Positions 1-10,361 of a DNA stretch of 64,000 nt are shown here, piece by piece. The notes beneath the pieces were generated by a model, which made no database searches, was not told where the DNA came from, and saw nothing but the letters and a program-made list of their open reading frames with translations. The first letter of the stretch is position 1; every line of letters begins with the position of its first letter. This DNA is from Branchiostoma floridae (Eukaryota > Chordata > Leptocardii > Amphioxiformes > Branchiostomatidae), in assembly GCF_000003815.2 (NCBI RefSeq), contig NC_049981.1, positions 6,532,445 through 6,596,444 on the forward strand, written 5' to 3'. The position numbers and the translations under genes are program-made.

Positions 1-815
1 CCCCCTCCCCCTATTGACCAGATTTTGCCTGTGGGGCCCAATTATTTCGAAACAGGTTTTTGTTTGCCTCTGCATATAATTGGATGGTTGTCCATCACCC
101 TTAAGGCAGTCTTGTCACATGTCCTTTTGTTTCTTATGGTAGACTGCCTTCTTGGAAAGTACCATAAGTTGTAGCCTCCTTCACAGACCTCTGGCGTGGC
201 GGCATAGCAAGAGCAATGATTTGCCATTTTTAAGATGAGCGCTATATCGGATAAGGAAATATTTCCTCACACACTTGGGTGGTACACAACTCCCTTTATG
301 AACAGAGAACTTATCGTGAAACTTGTGAATCAGCGGTTCCCTAAATAATGGACGCCTCCACGTGCACGTAAGACGTCTGCGAAGGAGGCTACTTAATGCT
401 TCAGTGACTGGGCGTCTTTTGCAACATTTCTCCTGAGATTCTTAACCTCACTGAGACATACGCACATCTCTGGTGCGGGTGTGTCAGATTTCACTCCGGA
501 GTTTTTCATCACTTGGAGGCCGTTGGTTTATCGGCTTGTCCAACTATAAAGGTATGTGCACATTCTTTATAAACCGTATCTCAGGTGCTAGAAAAATTAG
601 AGGAATTTGTTCGAATTTGTGTTTTTTTTGGTCATTTTTCAAACCAGCTGGTTTTAGAAGCTATGCACAGACAATATCCCAGTTCACAATTGGTAGCTCG
701 CTAATATTGGACAGTTTTTTTTACCAAATCCAAATGACACAGGCCTTGGATGACATGCTATTCAGCTACAGGTCAAATACTGACATATAAGGATCTCGAC
801 TAAACCTTGGTCTTA
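1..815. other. Intergenic/unknown, no gene recognised
   Basis: AT-rich sequence with only short, unconvincing open frames and no splice-bounded exon or known domain visible. 1062-1543 is similar. I see no RNA gene or clear repeat structure here. Confidence 0.4.
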
Positions 816-1058
816 TACCCCCTTTCCACTAGGACGGCGATCTCGACGCGCTCTCTCTGCGACCTCAAATTTGAAATATCGCTCAACGAATTCTATAGAA
901 AAGAAATGAAACTTTTTACAATTTGTGTGTTTTGTTGTCTTTTTAGTCTCACTTTTACGTTTTGTATGATATACCAAGTGTGAAAGCAAATGTTGGACAT
1001 ATCCTATTTCGGTCGCACTGAGAGCGCAGCGCGATCGCCGCGCTAGTGGGAAGGAGGC
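816..1058. mobile_element. MITE family H, copy 1 (PIF/Harbinger or ISL2EU-like)
   Basis: A 243-bp non-coding element with terminal inverted repeats: the left end begins TACCCCCTTTCCACTAGGAC and the right end reads as its diverged complement (GCGCTAGTGGGAAGGAGG). It is flanked by TTA at 813-815 and 1059-1061. Three other copies lie at 2273-3324, 39655-39889 and 60229-60471 and share the interior, including GAAAAGAAA and TTTGTGTGTTTTGTTGTC. Three-base TTA (or TA) targets plus this terminus suit PIF/Harbinger or ISL2EU-type MITEs. The superfamily name is inferred. Confidence 0.8.
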
Positions 1059-1543
1059 TTACACTGACCAGTCACTATACTTTAGCACAATGACTTTGTT
1101 GCTCTAGTGCTGTTGTACAGTCAATTGTACAATTTAACAGGCTAAATGAGTATGGGAGTACCAGTAATCGAACAAGTATGATACTCAGGCTAGCAAACTA
1201 TAGCTATCAGTTCAGCAAAGTAGCCTACAACTAAAAATAAAACGACTTTTTGTTTACTTAGGCTAACGTCACATCCCACAAAGGGACCCGGCATTTTTAG
1301 AATACGAAAAGTACGATATAAAAGACAACAAAAACACAAAACGGACCAAAATGATTCAAGAGCATGACTTGTCTTGTGTATATTTATTTGCATAAACTTG
1401 AAATGATTCGTACCACTAACAGCCCGTCCGGGCCCTGGTAGGAAATGTGACGTAGGCCTACGTTACCTCTTGGTAATGCATAACATGTGACGCTTGTGAA
1501 TAAGGCTCCACGTAATCTTAATTGTATCAATAAATTTACTACT

Positions 1544-2264
1544 AGAGTCAATTCCAAGTCACCGAGATGGTTTTGAAATAATATTTGTAATAAGATTGAA
1601 CTATTTTGAGTAAAAGAACATTTCAGTCACTTAAGTTCGAAATTGTTCAAACATTTCAAAATGAAAGTTTAAACATGTTTGAACCTTTTCATAATTGTTG
1701 GAACATTTGGGAAAGTAATGATATAATTATCTCTTTATTTAGAACAATTTTCAAATATCTCTGTGTTTTTGTTACTGTTCCAACATGTTCCAACATTTTG
1801 TGTCATTTTTTCCCTCCATAAAAACTTTTATTGACCCCATAAACAAAGCTCCTAAGCTTGGTCCTTTGTTTGGCTCTTGTATTTTTAGACTTTCTTTAGT
1901 ATACACTGGTGAGTCTTTTGTGAGAAGGTGGCAGACAGACATAATTTCCTGCACTTGGCAGGGATGTGTGAATTTCCCTCTTCCCAGCCCACTGACCCAG
2001 TTTCATCATATTGTTTCCATGTTCGAACATGTGATCACAAATGATGCATCTATGTTGGAACAGTTTAGAAACTAACAGAAATAATGTATTTGATGTTAGA
2101 AATGTTTCTAACATGTTTGAATACTATAGAAATATTTAGAACGTCACAGAGATGTTATAAATAGTTCTAAACAGTTACTTATCACAGTTAGATTGTTACA
2201 ATGATTTCCAAAATGTTGGAACAAAAGGCAAGAAACACCCTCTCGGTAATATGGAATCGACTCT
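1544..2264. mobile_element. Non-autonomous TIR element, about 720 bp
   Basis: The left end reads AGAGTCAATTCCAAGTCACC and the right end, on the other strand, AGAGTCGATTCCATATTACC followed by GAGA in both. This gives about 26 bp of imperfect terminal inverted repeat. The interior is AT-rich and full of short inverted words such as GTTCCAACATGTTC and ATGTTGGAACA. No transposase frame is visible. No clear target duplication was found, so the superfamily is unknown. Confidence 0.6.
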
Positions 2265-2272
2265 ATTTCTTA

Positions 2273-3324
2273 TAGCCCAAACCACTTCCTACCACTATTA
2301 GCCCCAAGGACGGTGCTTTCGCCGCGCTCTTTCTGCGACCTAAAATTTGACACATCCCTCAGCGAATTGTATAGAAAAGAAACGAATCTTTTTACATTTT
2401 CTGTGTTTTGTTGTCTCCTTAGTCAGGCTTTTACGTTTGTATGATGTATCATAGGTCGGTCGGTTGCTAGGGTATTCTTTCCCGTTGCTATGCGCGTTCG
2501 ATAGAATATCGGGTTACTGGATGCCTACCTTTGCCTATCCGTAAAATGAAAATAAACAAAATGTTTTGACAAAGAAATTTTTTCAAAATAATTTTAAATT
2601 AGTAAATTTTCAATCTTGTCGTTTAAATTTAAATAGCTGTTTCGTTTCCATGTTGCTCAAAAAGACGACCATTTTCTGTTCTCGGAAAGGCATTTAATTT
2701 GACCAAACTCTTAATAAGATGGGCCGCATGCGTCATCGAAATTTCTCGATTAATATATTTTTCGTCATCTATGAGGAAAATAAAACTTTTTTGCTTTTGG
2801 GATTTTTCAATTTTTTATTCCAAGCAAAGTTACAGTCGAACATATGCCAAAAACTGCATTTTTCGCACTTAATTATATTCAAGGTCACCAACACAAACGT
2901 CAGTGGCTTCGTTGAATATTACAGGTCCCAAACAAAGTGATAGCATGTATGTACTGTCCAGAAAATTGTTTATTTTATTGAAAAACTATGTTTTTTGGCT
3001 AATTCAGTGATTACCGGCAACGACCGCAGATGGCCCAAAATAAAACATGGGGTCGGTTCGAATTATGTCAGATCGAACATTGTGGAATAAGGTTCGAATT
3101 CTGCTAGACATGTGAGGTTTTGAGCCCGTATTTGACCACCGTGTCAATTGATGTGTATGTATTCATGTGTGGGAAATGACCCTAGCATACCGCTGCCTGT
3201 GACCCAATTGTATTGTATCGTTGCAATTCTAATAAATCAAATCAAATCAAAGCGAAGGTTACACATATTCTATTAAAGTCGTTACGAGAGCGCAGCGCGG
3301 TCGCCATCTATTGGAAAAGCGGAC
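2273..3324. mobile_element. MITE family H, copy 2, split by an insertion
   Basis: The left half (2273-2451) and right half (3249-3324) align to copy 1, but about 800 bp separates them. TTA flanks both outer ends (2270-2272, 3325-3327), so the MITE inserted first and was later interrupted. Both halves are diverged, consistent with an old copy. Confidence 0.7.
2452..3248 (+). mobile_element. Retroposon insertion with (AAATC)n tail
   Basis: This sequence interrupts MITE copy 2. Its 3' end reads CTAATAAATCAAATCAAATC, a polyadenylation-like AATAAA followed by a short AAATC tandem, as in 3' tails of many invertebrate non-LTR elements. No reverse transcriptase frame is visible, so it is either a strongly 5'-truncated LINE or a SINE. 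The 5' boundary is placed where similarity to the MITE is lost. The insert may be composite. Confidence 0.5.
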
Positions 3325-3327
3325 TTA

Positions 3328-3553
3328 TACCCTGTCACATTTCGCGAAAATCGATGGGACGACGAGCCTGGCTTACATTCATAACTTTATTGCACAACAA
3401 TTGTACAAGGTACAAAGTATCATCATGGCTTATATGTGACAGGGACGGTTTTCAGGTGAAAAATATACACGTAACCCTCCGTCGATCTTAAATATGGCCG
3501 ATCGATATCTTCCATCGATATGCTCGAAGATCGTGGATAATGTGACAGGGGTA
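3328..3553. mobile_element. Small TIR element, TACCCTGTCACATT ends
   Basis: The left end TACCCTGTCACATT is matched in inverted orientation by AATGTGACAGGGGTA at the right end. The element is about 220 bp and non-coding, and abuts the right end of the family H MITE. TA at both outer edges could be the target duplication. The interior contains ATCGAT-rich imperfect palindromes. Confidence 0.65.
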
Positions 3554-4155
3554 TTAGACGACAATTTTGCAGTTCGCTCTGCTAGTATTTGACGCATGCG
3601 TCTCTTTTTAGTTTGATTTGTTTGCAGGTTTTTAGTCTTTTTTCCTGAAAAATGATGTCATGTTACTGAAAAAGGAGACTAAACCTTGTACAGTATTGTC
3701 GGGAGAAAGAAAAGACGTAACAGTTTGGGTGTATCGTCTGGTACCTCTGTAAACATCGTTTTGTAACTGAGGATGATTGATGGATCATACATCAAAGGAA
3801 TCTCCGTAATTTTCGCCTGCGGTGTTCCTTTTGTTCTGTGGTATTTGTCCCAAAATTGGATCCTCCTTACAGACGTAATCCGCGAGAAAAGAAGAGTGCG
3901 TCAGTCTTTTGCTCGTTTTCGTCGACAAGAACAAATACATGTAGTGTAGGTATACGAAATGGGTCAAACGCATTTTTCGGCAAGTCATAGACTAGACATA
4001 GCGTCACTGACGACTTTTGCTGGTACTGCAGCAGAACTTGCGCCTTTTCCAATCAGTTCACACTGCAGGCATGTTATGGACACGATTATTGACAAATTAT
4101 TAAAAGCGATTGTGACTACCTTCCTTTCTGAATTTACCGGAAACATCCGCGCGAA

Positions 4156-4255
4156 NNNNNNNNNNNNNNNNNNNNNNNNNNNNNNNNNNNNNNNNNNNNN
4201 NNNNNNNNNNNNNNNNNNNNNNNNNNNNNNNNNNNNNNNNNNNNNNNNNNNNNNN
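4156..4255. other. Assembly gap (100 N)
   Basis: A run of exactly 100 N, the usual placeholder for a gap of unknown size. It lies 23 bp before the signal-peptide ATG at 4279, so the promoter and 5' UTR of the D8C/EGF gene are missing or rearranged here. Confidence 0.95.
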
Positions 4256-4278
4256 TTGTGCTGCAGCAGGTAAACAGA

Positions 4279-4345
4279 ATGGATCACCGCTGGGTCTGTT
4301 TGAGTATCTCCCTGGCATTACTGGCGGGCACGGCGAGAAGCCAAG
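4279..4345 (+). CDS. D8C/EGF secreted protein, exon 1 (signal peptide)
   Basis: Predicted first coding exon. It encodes 22 residues starting MDHRWVCLSISLALLAG and ending TARSQ, a textbook secretory signal: short basic N-region, hydrophobic core, and small residues (Ala, Ser) before the cut. The exon ends CAAG before GTAGGA, a good donor, in phase 1. The next exon (5611) needs exactly one preceding base, so the join is in frame. I chose this ATG because no upstream in-frame ATG is visible before the 100-N gap. The gene product should enter the secretory pathway. Confidence 0.8.
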
Positions 4346-4714
4346 GTAGGAACATGGTATCTGTTTATAGTCATTCAGTGTAAGCTGTCACAAACGGACC
4401 TTCATTTGTTCAATGTTTCGGTAAGGCTCTCGCAGGCAACACAAGTAAATTTTGTCCTTATTACAAATATTGGTAACAAATAACCATATAAACAATAGGT
4501 TCTTGTTCGTTTTGAACTTTACCTATTCATTCATAGTAAAGTTCATTATGCGATGAGGAATACGAAAGATGGCCGTCGAAACGTTTACAAAATATGATTA
4601 ACGACGGAGACTACGTTCAATATGCCAGAGCCTGTTTATAAAGTATCTATATTTCAATTTTATGCTAATGTTGCTGAGTTGTATGAATAGTTATAGGAAG
4701 GAGCATGGTCAAAC

Positions 4715-4988
4715 GGCGTGGCGTTGGCGTGGCGTAACTGGTAGAGCATTCGGCTCGGAATCGAAAGGTTCCGAGTTCAATTCCCACCATGCCCCGACGT
4801 TGTGCCCTTGGGAAGGGCAGTTTACACGACTTTCCCTTACGGTGGAGTGACCCCCACCGAGCCTCTTCGGCTAATCTGTCTAACTGTGTGTAAGAAACAC
4901 ACTACGGATTTGGTGCGTCGATGTGCCAACATCTGCACTTTGACTTCCACTAAGAACCGTTATTTTTTTTAATTTTTAAATTTTTTTT
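4715..4988 (+). mobile_element. tRNA-derived SINE with 10-bp target duplication
   Basis: The head resembles a tRNA gene: an A-box-like GGCGTAACTGGTAGAGC and a B-box-like GAGTTCAATTCCC about 30 bp later. A tRNA-unrelated body and an A/T-rich 3' tail follow. ATGGTCAAAC occurs immediately before (4705-4714) and after (4989-4998) the element, a clean target-site duplication. It lies in intron 1 of the D8C/EGF gene in sense orientation. It is a SINE, not a functional tRNA. Confidence 0.8.
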
Positions 4989-5610
4989 ATGGTCAAACCG
5001 CAATTCCGACTAAAAACATCGACTCCAAACCTATTTCCCCCGAAAACAAATCTGATATTAATAATTCAAAGTGGTTAATGCTCAAACGTTTTACTTGGAT
5101 CATTTTACAAAATGTTCAATGCATACATATACCAAATTCAAAGTCATTTAATCGTAATACTGAAATATACAGTTTTAGGTCATGTAATTGTAAAACCAAA
5201 ATATACAGCTTTGGTCGGAAAATAGTCCAAATACTTCCATTAAATTATTCTAAAGACATTTAAGAAACGTCTTGGCGTATTGGCCTGCTCTACACTTTTA
5301 TGTCATTAGGCCAAGGAACGACGGCGATCTTTCCCCTTAAAGATTATGACAGGAGTAGAAAGAAGAAGAATAAGAAGAAATAAGCAGAAACATTACGAAT
5401 ACTGTATTTCTAAAATAATTAACGAGCGCCCGGATGCCATCCATAAAATATACTTGCTGTGGTCTAATACAAACTTGTAACAAATATCATGCAGCAACCA
5501 AAGGAATACACACTAGTGATACAATCAACTTAATATAACAAAATTGGGTAGAAAATAGAATTTGCATATCAGTGATTTCCGATCTATTCTACCTATTCCT
5601 GTTTGTTCAG

Positions 5611-5982
5611 ATCCGTGCATGCCCAGCGACTACATTGAACTGAATCAGGCATGGCGGAACGTCCAACAGGTCAACGATGGCAGCGAGGATAGGTGTGACC
5701 GTGGGTTTGCCGGAGAGTGGTACCGCTTCACGGGTGCTGCGGGAAATGCCATGCCGACACAGGCACCACCCAGCCATTACAGGTGCGGTACCGACGCCCC
5801 GATGTGGATGAACGGGCAACATCCCACCCTTGCTGACGGTGAAGTCTCCCGCCAGGCGTGTGCGTACTGGAACGGTAACCCCTGTCACGAGCAAACAACA
5901 ATCCAGGTGCGGGCCTGCAGCGGCGGCTACTTCGTGTATAAACTCCCCATAGTTCCTGCGTGCGCCGTGGTCTACTGTGGCG
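5611..5982 (+). CDS. D8C/EGF secreted protein, exon 2 (first D8C domain)
   Basis: This 372-bp exon lies between TTTGTTCAG and GTAAGTGA, phase 1 to phase 1, and encodes a complete 124-residue domain. Eight cysteines fall at about residues 3, 29, 59, 84, 92, 103, 118 and 123. Diagnostic stretches are YIELNQAWRN, CDRGFAGEWYRFTG, MWMNGQHPTLADGEV and GYFVYKLP. This is the eight-cysteine D8C pattern of uromodulin, GP2 and related extracellular proteins, where it precedes a ZP polymerisation module. No ZP module is seen in this window. A near-identical exon lies at 9914. Confidence 0.85.
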
Positions 5983-6060
5983 GTAAGTGATCAACAGTTT
6001 CACAACTTCGAACTAGAGATATTCATGGCCAAAAATAAGAGTATAGTAATTAGCTATATC

Positions 6061-6389
6061 CTAAGGCCACAACAAGTAAATTTAATGGAAGACATCCTCT
6101 GCAAACTGCAAAAATAATGAGGTAGGGCGAAAAAAAAACAAGACGGGTAAAAAAAAAACAAGATGGCAAATTTTCAAAATAGACACCATAAACGTTGTAA
6201 CAAGAATTGAACTGACAAACTATGGCATCACGACCAACAAGGCATTCATTCCTATATTAAAGAAATGCACTTAGTGTAGTGTAGTAAAAGTGACACCAGT
6301 GTGGTAAACTGGTATCACTAACCATGTTGGCATCTACATGTACACTCATGACTTCCATATTGGTGCCACTCTTACAACTATCCAGCAAG
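6061..6389. mobile_element. TIR element (TAGGCCAC family), left part, cut by gap
   Basis: This is the paralogous copy of the left part of the element at 10362-10890, within the duplicated intron. It starts TAAGGCCACAACAAGTAAAT and runs into the 135-N gap. A right-end fragment of the same family (GCCATCCATAAAATATACTT) lies near 5430-5510. Confidence 0.55.
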
Positions 6390-6524
6390 NNNNNNNNNNN
6401 NNNNNNNNNNNNNNNNNNNNNNNNNNNNNNNNNNNNNNNNNNNNNNNNNNNNNNNNNNNNNNNNNNNNNNNNNNNNNNNNNNNNNNNNNNNNNNNNNNNN
6501 NNNNNNNNNNNNNNNNNNNNNNNN
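6390..6524. other. Assembly gap (135 N) replacing about 2.5 kb present in the paralogous copy
   Basis: Sequence left of the gap matches 10674-10684 and sequence right of it matches 13183 onward. The second copy therefore has about 2.5 kb where this copy has only 135 N. Either that segment is an insertion in copy 2, or the gap is undersized because the cruciform-forming sequence at 13030-13229 hindered assembly. Confidence 0.85.
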
Positions 6525-7210
6525 TTGTTCCATTTCTACGATTTTCCAGCGATCCGGAGTCTGGTAGAGACTAGATTTTGGCACCACTGTACTGCATTTG
6601 CTCTTTGTTGCAAAACAACAACAACAACAATTCCGAGGCCGATTGCCCATGCTAAGATTTCTAATTCTAACTGATCATAATGTTTATACAAGATCTTTTG
6701 AACAGACTGTTTTTACAAACTGGGCCGATACGTTTCAACTAACAGATCACTAACTTCTTGAATCTTCTTAACTCTTAGGTGGTACATAAAGGAGCAGTTG
6801 GGCGTAGCCGTCAAACCATACGTGAATGGTAGTGAAATTCGGTGCTTTCAGTTGTAAATTAGTTAATCGGCAGAATAGCAGTGGCACGCGAGGGGAGTGG
6901 GGAGTTTTTCACAGCTTTTGTTTTGACTAAACAGTAGATGATAAATATGACACAGAATAACTTTGCGCAAAGCTTTGTATCGCTTACAACGCATATTGTA
7001 ACAACAACAGTCCACAAATATTTAACCCATACAAGAGCGACGTGAAATTAAAAAGACAGCTTTTGTCTTGACCGCGTACGAAGTCCGTGGTTTATGACAA
7101 GACAAGCATATGCATGTACATGCAATACTTAAAATATTTGAGAAGTGTTTGCATGCTAAATGCATATTTTGGAAACACGTGGAAACCTATATGTTGTGAT
7201 ATGTTGTAAT

Positions 7211-7620
7211 TTTTTCACATAAAATCACATTATTAGCTAGGACACCGGCAAATGTGAAATTATGTGAAACACGTTCACATAAAATAACATTTTGATCTGT
7301 TATGTGAAAATATGTGATTTCAACTTCACATAATTTCACATTCGCCTCCGTCCAGTTTGCAGAGTAAAACCGTTTCACATCCCTTCACATTTTAACACAT
7401 TTTACATTCACATTTTTTGGGTCACGTTTTTGGGTTGTGCGATTTCACATAATCGATTCACATTTTTCGAAGGGTCACATTATTTCACATAGAAAAACAT
7501 TTGACGATTCACATTTTGAAAATAAATCACATTTTGGGTTTCACATTTTTCTAAAGGAAGTCACATTATATCACATTTTCTTGGCATCGTGCACTAAATT
7601 CACATAATTTTCACATTTAT
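7211..7620. repeat. CACAT-rich tract, copy 1
   Basis: About 400 bp in which TCACAT or TTCACAT recurs every 10-30 bp, with some GTGAAA and ATGTGAA in the opposite orientation. The tract ends directly before the acceptor of the truncated EGF exon at 7632. A nearly identical copy is at 13868-14277. No coding potential is believed. Confidence 0.75.
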
Positions 7621-7631
7621 GCACCTTGTAG

Positions 7632-7757
7632 TGTGCTCGCCCAACCCGTGCCACGCCCGGGCCACCTGCACATATATCACCCCTTCACTGGACGCAACTT
7701 GTACCTGTAACACAGGATATACAGGAGATGGTCGCGCTGACGGAACTGGATGTTCAG
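7632..7757 (+). CDS. D8C/EGF secreted protein, truncated EGF exon 1
   Basis: This 126-bp candidate exon begins after CTTGTAG and ends at TTCAG before GTATTG, phase 1 to 1, encoding 42 residues. It retains all six EGF cysteines (CSPNPCHARATC, then ATCTC, then the last Cys in GTGCSG) but lacks the DIN residues that open the full EGF exons. The 5' part has been replaced by the CACAT tract, which supplies the new AG. The frame is open and in phase, so it could be spliced in. It could equally be a skipped relic. Confidence 0.5.
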
Positions 7758-8333
7758 GTATTGTGGCAAAAACATGATGCTGGGATCTTGTTTTTGGGAA
7801 TGTCTATGGGCTCCTTTAGTACGGTGATTTGATCATGTTCTATCTTTACCTTTGCCAGAATGGCTAAGGTTATGTTTTGGGCTTATGGGTCTGTCTGTGT
7901 GTGTGTTAACAGTATAACTCAAGAAGCCTTGGATGGATCCCGATAATATTTGGTAGGTGGGTAGGGGTCGGGAAAACAAAAGTCAAGTTCGATTATGGGC
8001 CCCCTAGCGGCTTGCTAAGGTACTGCAGCAGAATCTCAATTTTTGATATCTCGTCTTCTGGACATGCTGTGGTTATGATTTTTGAGTGGTAGATAGCCCT
8101 TGGCAGCCCTTGATAGCCCTTAAGTGCTGTAAGTTTGGACCCCCTAGCGGCTTGTTTGGAACTGCAGTCGCCGACTTCCTTTCAAAATTTGGACGAGAAT
8201 AACTCGAGAACGTGCAGATGGATCGTCATGATTATTAGTATGTAGATAGCCCAAGTAACAATGTACAAAATAGAATACTAATTATGCAAATCAGTAAACT
8301 AATTTGCATAATTAATGAGGAAAGTTTATGAAT

Positions 8334-8433
8334 NNNNNNNNNNNNNNNNNNNNNNNNNNNNNNNNNNNNNNNNNNNNNNNNNNNNNNNNNNNNNNNNNNN
8401 NNNNNNNNNNNNNNNNNNNNNNNNNNNNNNNNN
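8334..8433. other. Assembly gap (100 N)
   Basis: A run of 100 N inside the first intron block. The paralogous copies read straight through this point with only a few bases, so the true missing sequence is probably very short. Confidence 0.95.
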
Positions 8434-9460
8434 TGAATTTCATGATAGGACTTTCAAACTTGGTCCCATATATAGATGAGAAAGAGAGAAAATATGAATG
8501 CATATTATTTATGCAAATGACGGCTCATTTACATAACTAATGACAAAATATGAACGTGTGACGGGATCGTCATGATTTTTGGTATGTTGGTAGCCAAAGG
8601 GAAGACTTACATGATGGAATTCTAATTATGCAAATCGACAGCTAATTTGCATAATAAATGAGGAAAGTGTGTAAATCCACTGCATTCCTTTATAGGACTG
8701 TCAAACTTGTCACATTTGTAGCTTAGAAAGAAAGAAATATCAATACATATTAATTATGCAGATGATGATCTCATTTTCATAATTAATGGAAAATATGAAC
8801 GTGTTGACGGAGCGTCATGATTTTTGGTATGTAGATAGCCTAAGTAAAAAATTACATAATGAGATACTAGTTATGCAAATTAACAGCTAATTTGCATAAT
8901 TAACAAGGAAAGTTGGTAAATCCACTGCATTCCGTGATAGCACTTTCAAACTTGTCACATATGTAACTGAGAAAGATGGCAGAGAGACATGTTTGAGTCC
9001 GCTAAACGTCTTTTCTTGAACTGCAGGAGCCGGTTTAGTTTCCTACTTTGAAAGAGAATAAGTCAAGAAGGGATGAAAGGATCATCATGATTTTTGGTAG
9101 CTTAATAGGTTAAGTGATGCTTGATACAATCTAATATCAGTATGTAAATAGGGATCGGATGTGTATAAGCAATGGCGAAATGTTATGAACCAACTCCAGG
9201 CATATAAAATAAAATGTAATGAGTAACACATTTATGTCTACAGACATCATTCTACATAACAAACCTGGTTTATTTGGCAAAGGTATGTGTTCGTGGAACT
9301 CTAGTTTTATTCTTTCTTCAAATCAGATTTGGTAGGAGAAGAAGAACAAGGAGATGAGACGCGATAAAAACAATATATTTCAATCTATGTTTGGATTGAA
9401 ATATAACTACGAATGCAATATATTTCACAATACCTGTGGCATGGCTGAAATATAACAACA

Positions 9461-9498
9461 TTTCACTCCGTACCATACCTAGGTATGGTGGAGTGAAA
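9461..9498. repeat. Short perfect-like hairpin in intron block
   Basis: TTTCACTCC, then TACCATACCT, then AGGTATGGT, then GGAGTGAAA form a near-perfect palindrome of 38 bp centred on CCTAGG. The same hairpin is present near 16019 and 18812. The fourth block copy is broken just before it, at 21306. A second hairpin (ATTTCAATC/GATTGAAAT) lies about 80 bp upstream in each copy. Confidence 0.7.
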
Positions 9499-9913
9499 GC
9501 TTAGACGTACTGAAGTGTTAATTTTTTATGTAACAGTAGTAGTATTTGGTTTATTGATAAAAACATGTATCAAATCGGCTTTGCAGTAAAACTGAATTAT
9601 GCCGAGATTTACAATCAACAAATCAACAGTAATACCAGAGCAAAGTTATCAATACGATATGAAATTGTTCACGGGATTACAATATGTGCAAATAACGTAC
9701 AAGTTCAATGACGTTTAGTGTACGGGTAGTCTTTTGTATATATTAGCAGACCGGAGACAAAATTTTAATTTGGACTTCCTAGCGGGAGCCTGGTGTACCG
9801 GGCAGAAGCTTCGAATCTCTTGTTCCGGTCATGACATGCTCATAATTTTGAATTCTAGATATTTTTGGTGAGGTATAATATGCTCAATACCTTGTTTTTA
9901 CTGCAAACTCCAG

Positions 9914-10282
9914 CCTGCTCGCCCAGCGACTACATTGAACTGAATGAGGCATGGCGGAACGTCCAACAGGTCAACGATGGTAACCAAAATATGTGTGACC
10001 GTGGGTTTGCTGGAGAGTGGTACCGCTTCACGGGTGCTGCGGGAAATGCCATGCCGACACAGGCACCACCCAGCAACTACAGGTGCGGTACCGACGCCCC
10101 GATGTGGATGAACGGGCAACATCCCACCCTTGCTGACGGTGAAGTCTCCCGCCAGGTGTGTGCGTCCTGGAGCGGTAACCCCTGTTTCAGGCAAACAACA
10201 ATCCAGGTGCGGGCCTGCAGCGGCGGCTACTTCGTGTATAAACTCCCCATAGTTCCTGCGTGCAGCCTGGTCTACTGTGGCG
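9914..10282 (+). CDS. D8C/EGF secreted protein, second D8C exon
   Basis: This 369-bp exon lies between AAACTCCAG and GTAAGTGA, phase 1 to 1, encoding 123 residues nearly identical to the exon at 5611. It has the same eight-cysteine spacing and the WYRFTG and GYFVYKLP motifs. It opens ACSPSDY instead of DPCMPSDY, and the few other changes are conservative. Its acceptor region is shared with the EGF exons (ACTGCAAACTCCAG), showing that the duplication breakpoint lies at the intron-exon edge. It could be used in series with, or alternatively to, the first D8C exon. Confidence 0.85.
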
Positions 10283-10361
10283 GTAAGTGATCAACAGTTT
10301 CACAACTTCGATCTAGAGATATTCATGGCCCAAAATAAGAGTATAGTACTTAGCTATATCC

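Larger units (their letters stand above)
7758..9913. repeat. Duplicated intron block, copy 1, with Oct-like dyad array
   Basis: The block is repeated at 14415-16471, 17210-19267 and 19705-21306. It contains 245-250-bp tandem units, each with phrases such as CGTCATGATTTTTGGTATGT and GATAGCC. Dyads of the form TTATGCAAAT...ATTTGCATAA recur about every 120 bp (near 8283, 8509, 8626, 8752 and 8870). A diverged relative sits at 40970-41350, outside this gene, so the core is a dispersed repeat family. Confidence 0.8.

Noticed and set aside
4715-4800. Functional tRNA gene
   Set aside because: A/B boxes are present but the acceptor stem does not pair well, and a body, tail and target duplication show that it is a SINE.
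7187-7378. Minus-strand frame with repeated NVILCEK
   Set aside because: It reflects the CACAT repeat read on the opposite strand; present in both duplicates only because the tract is duplicated.
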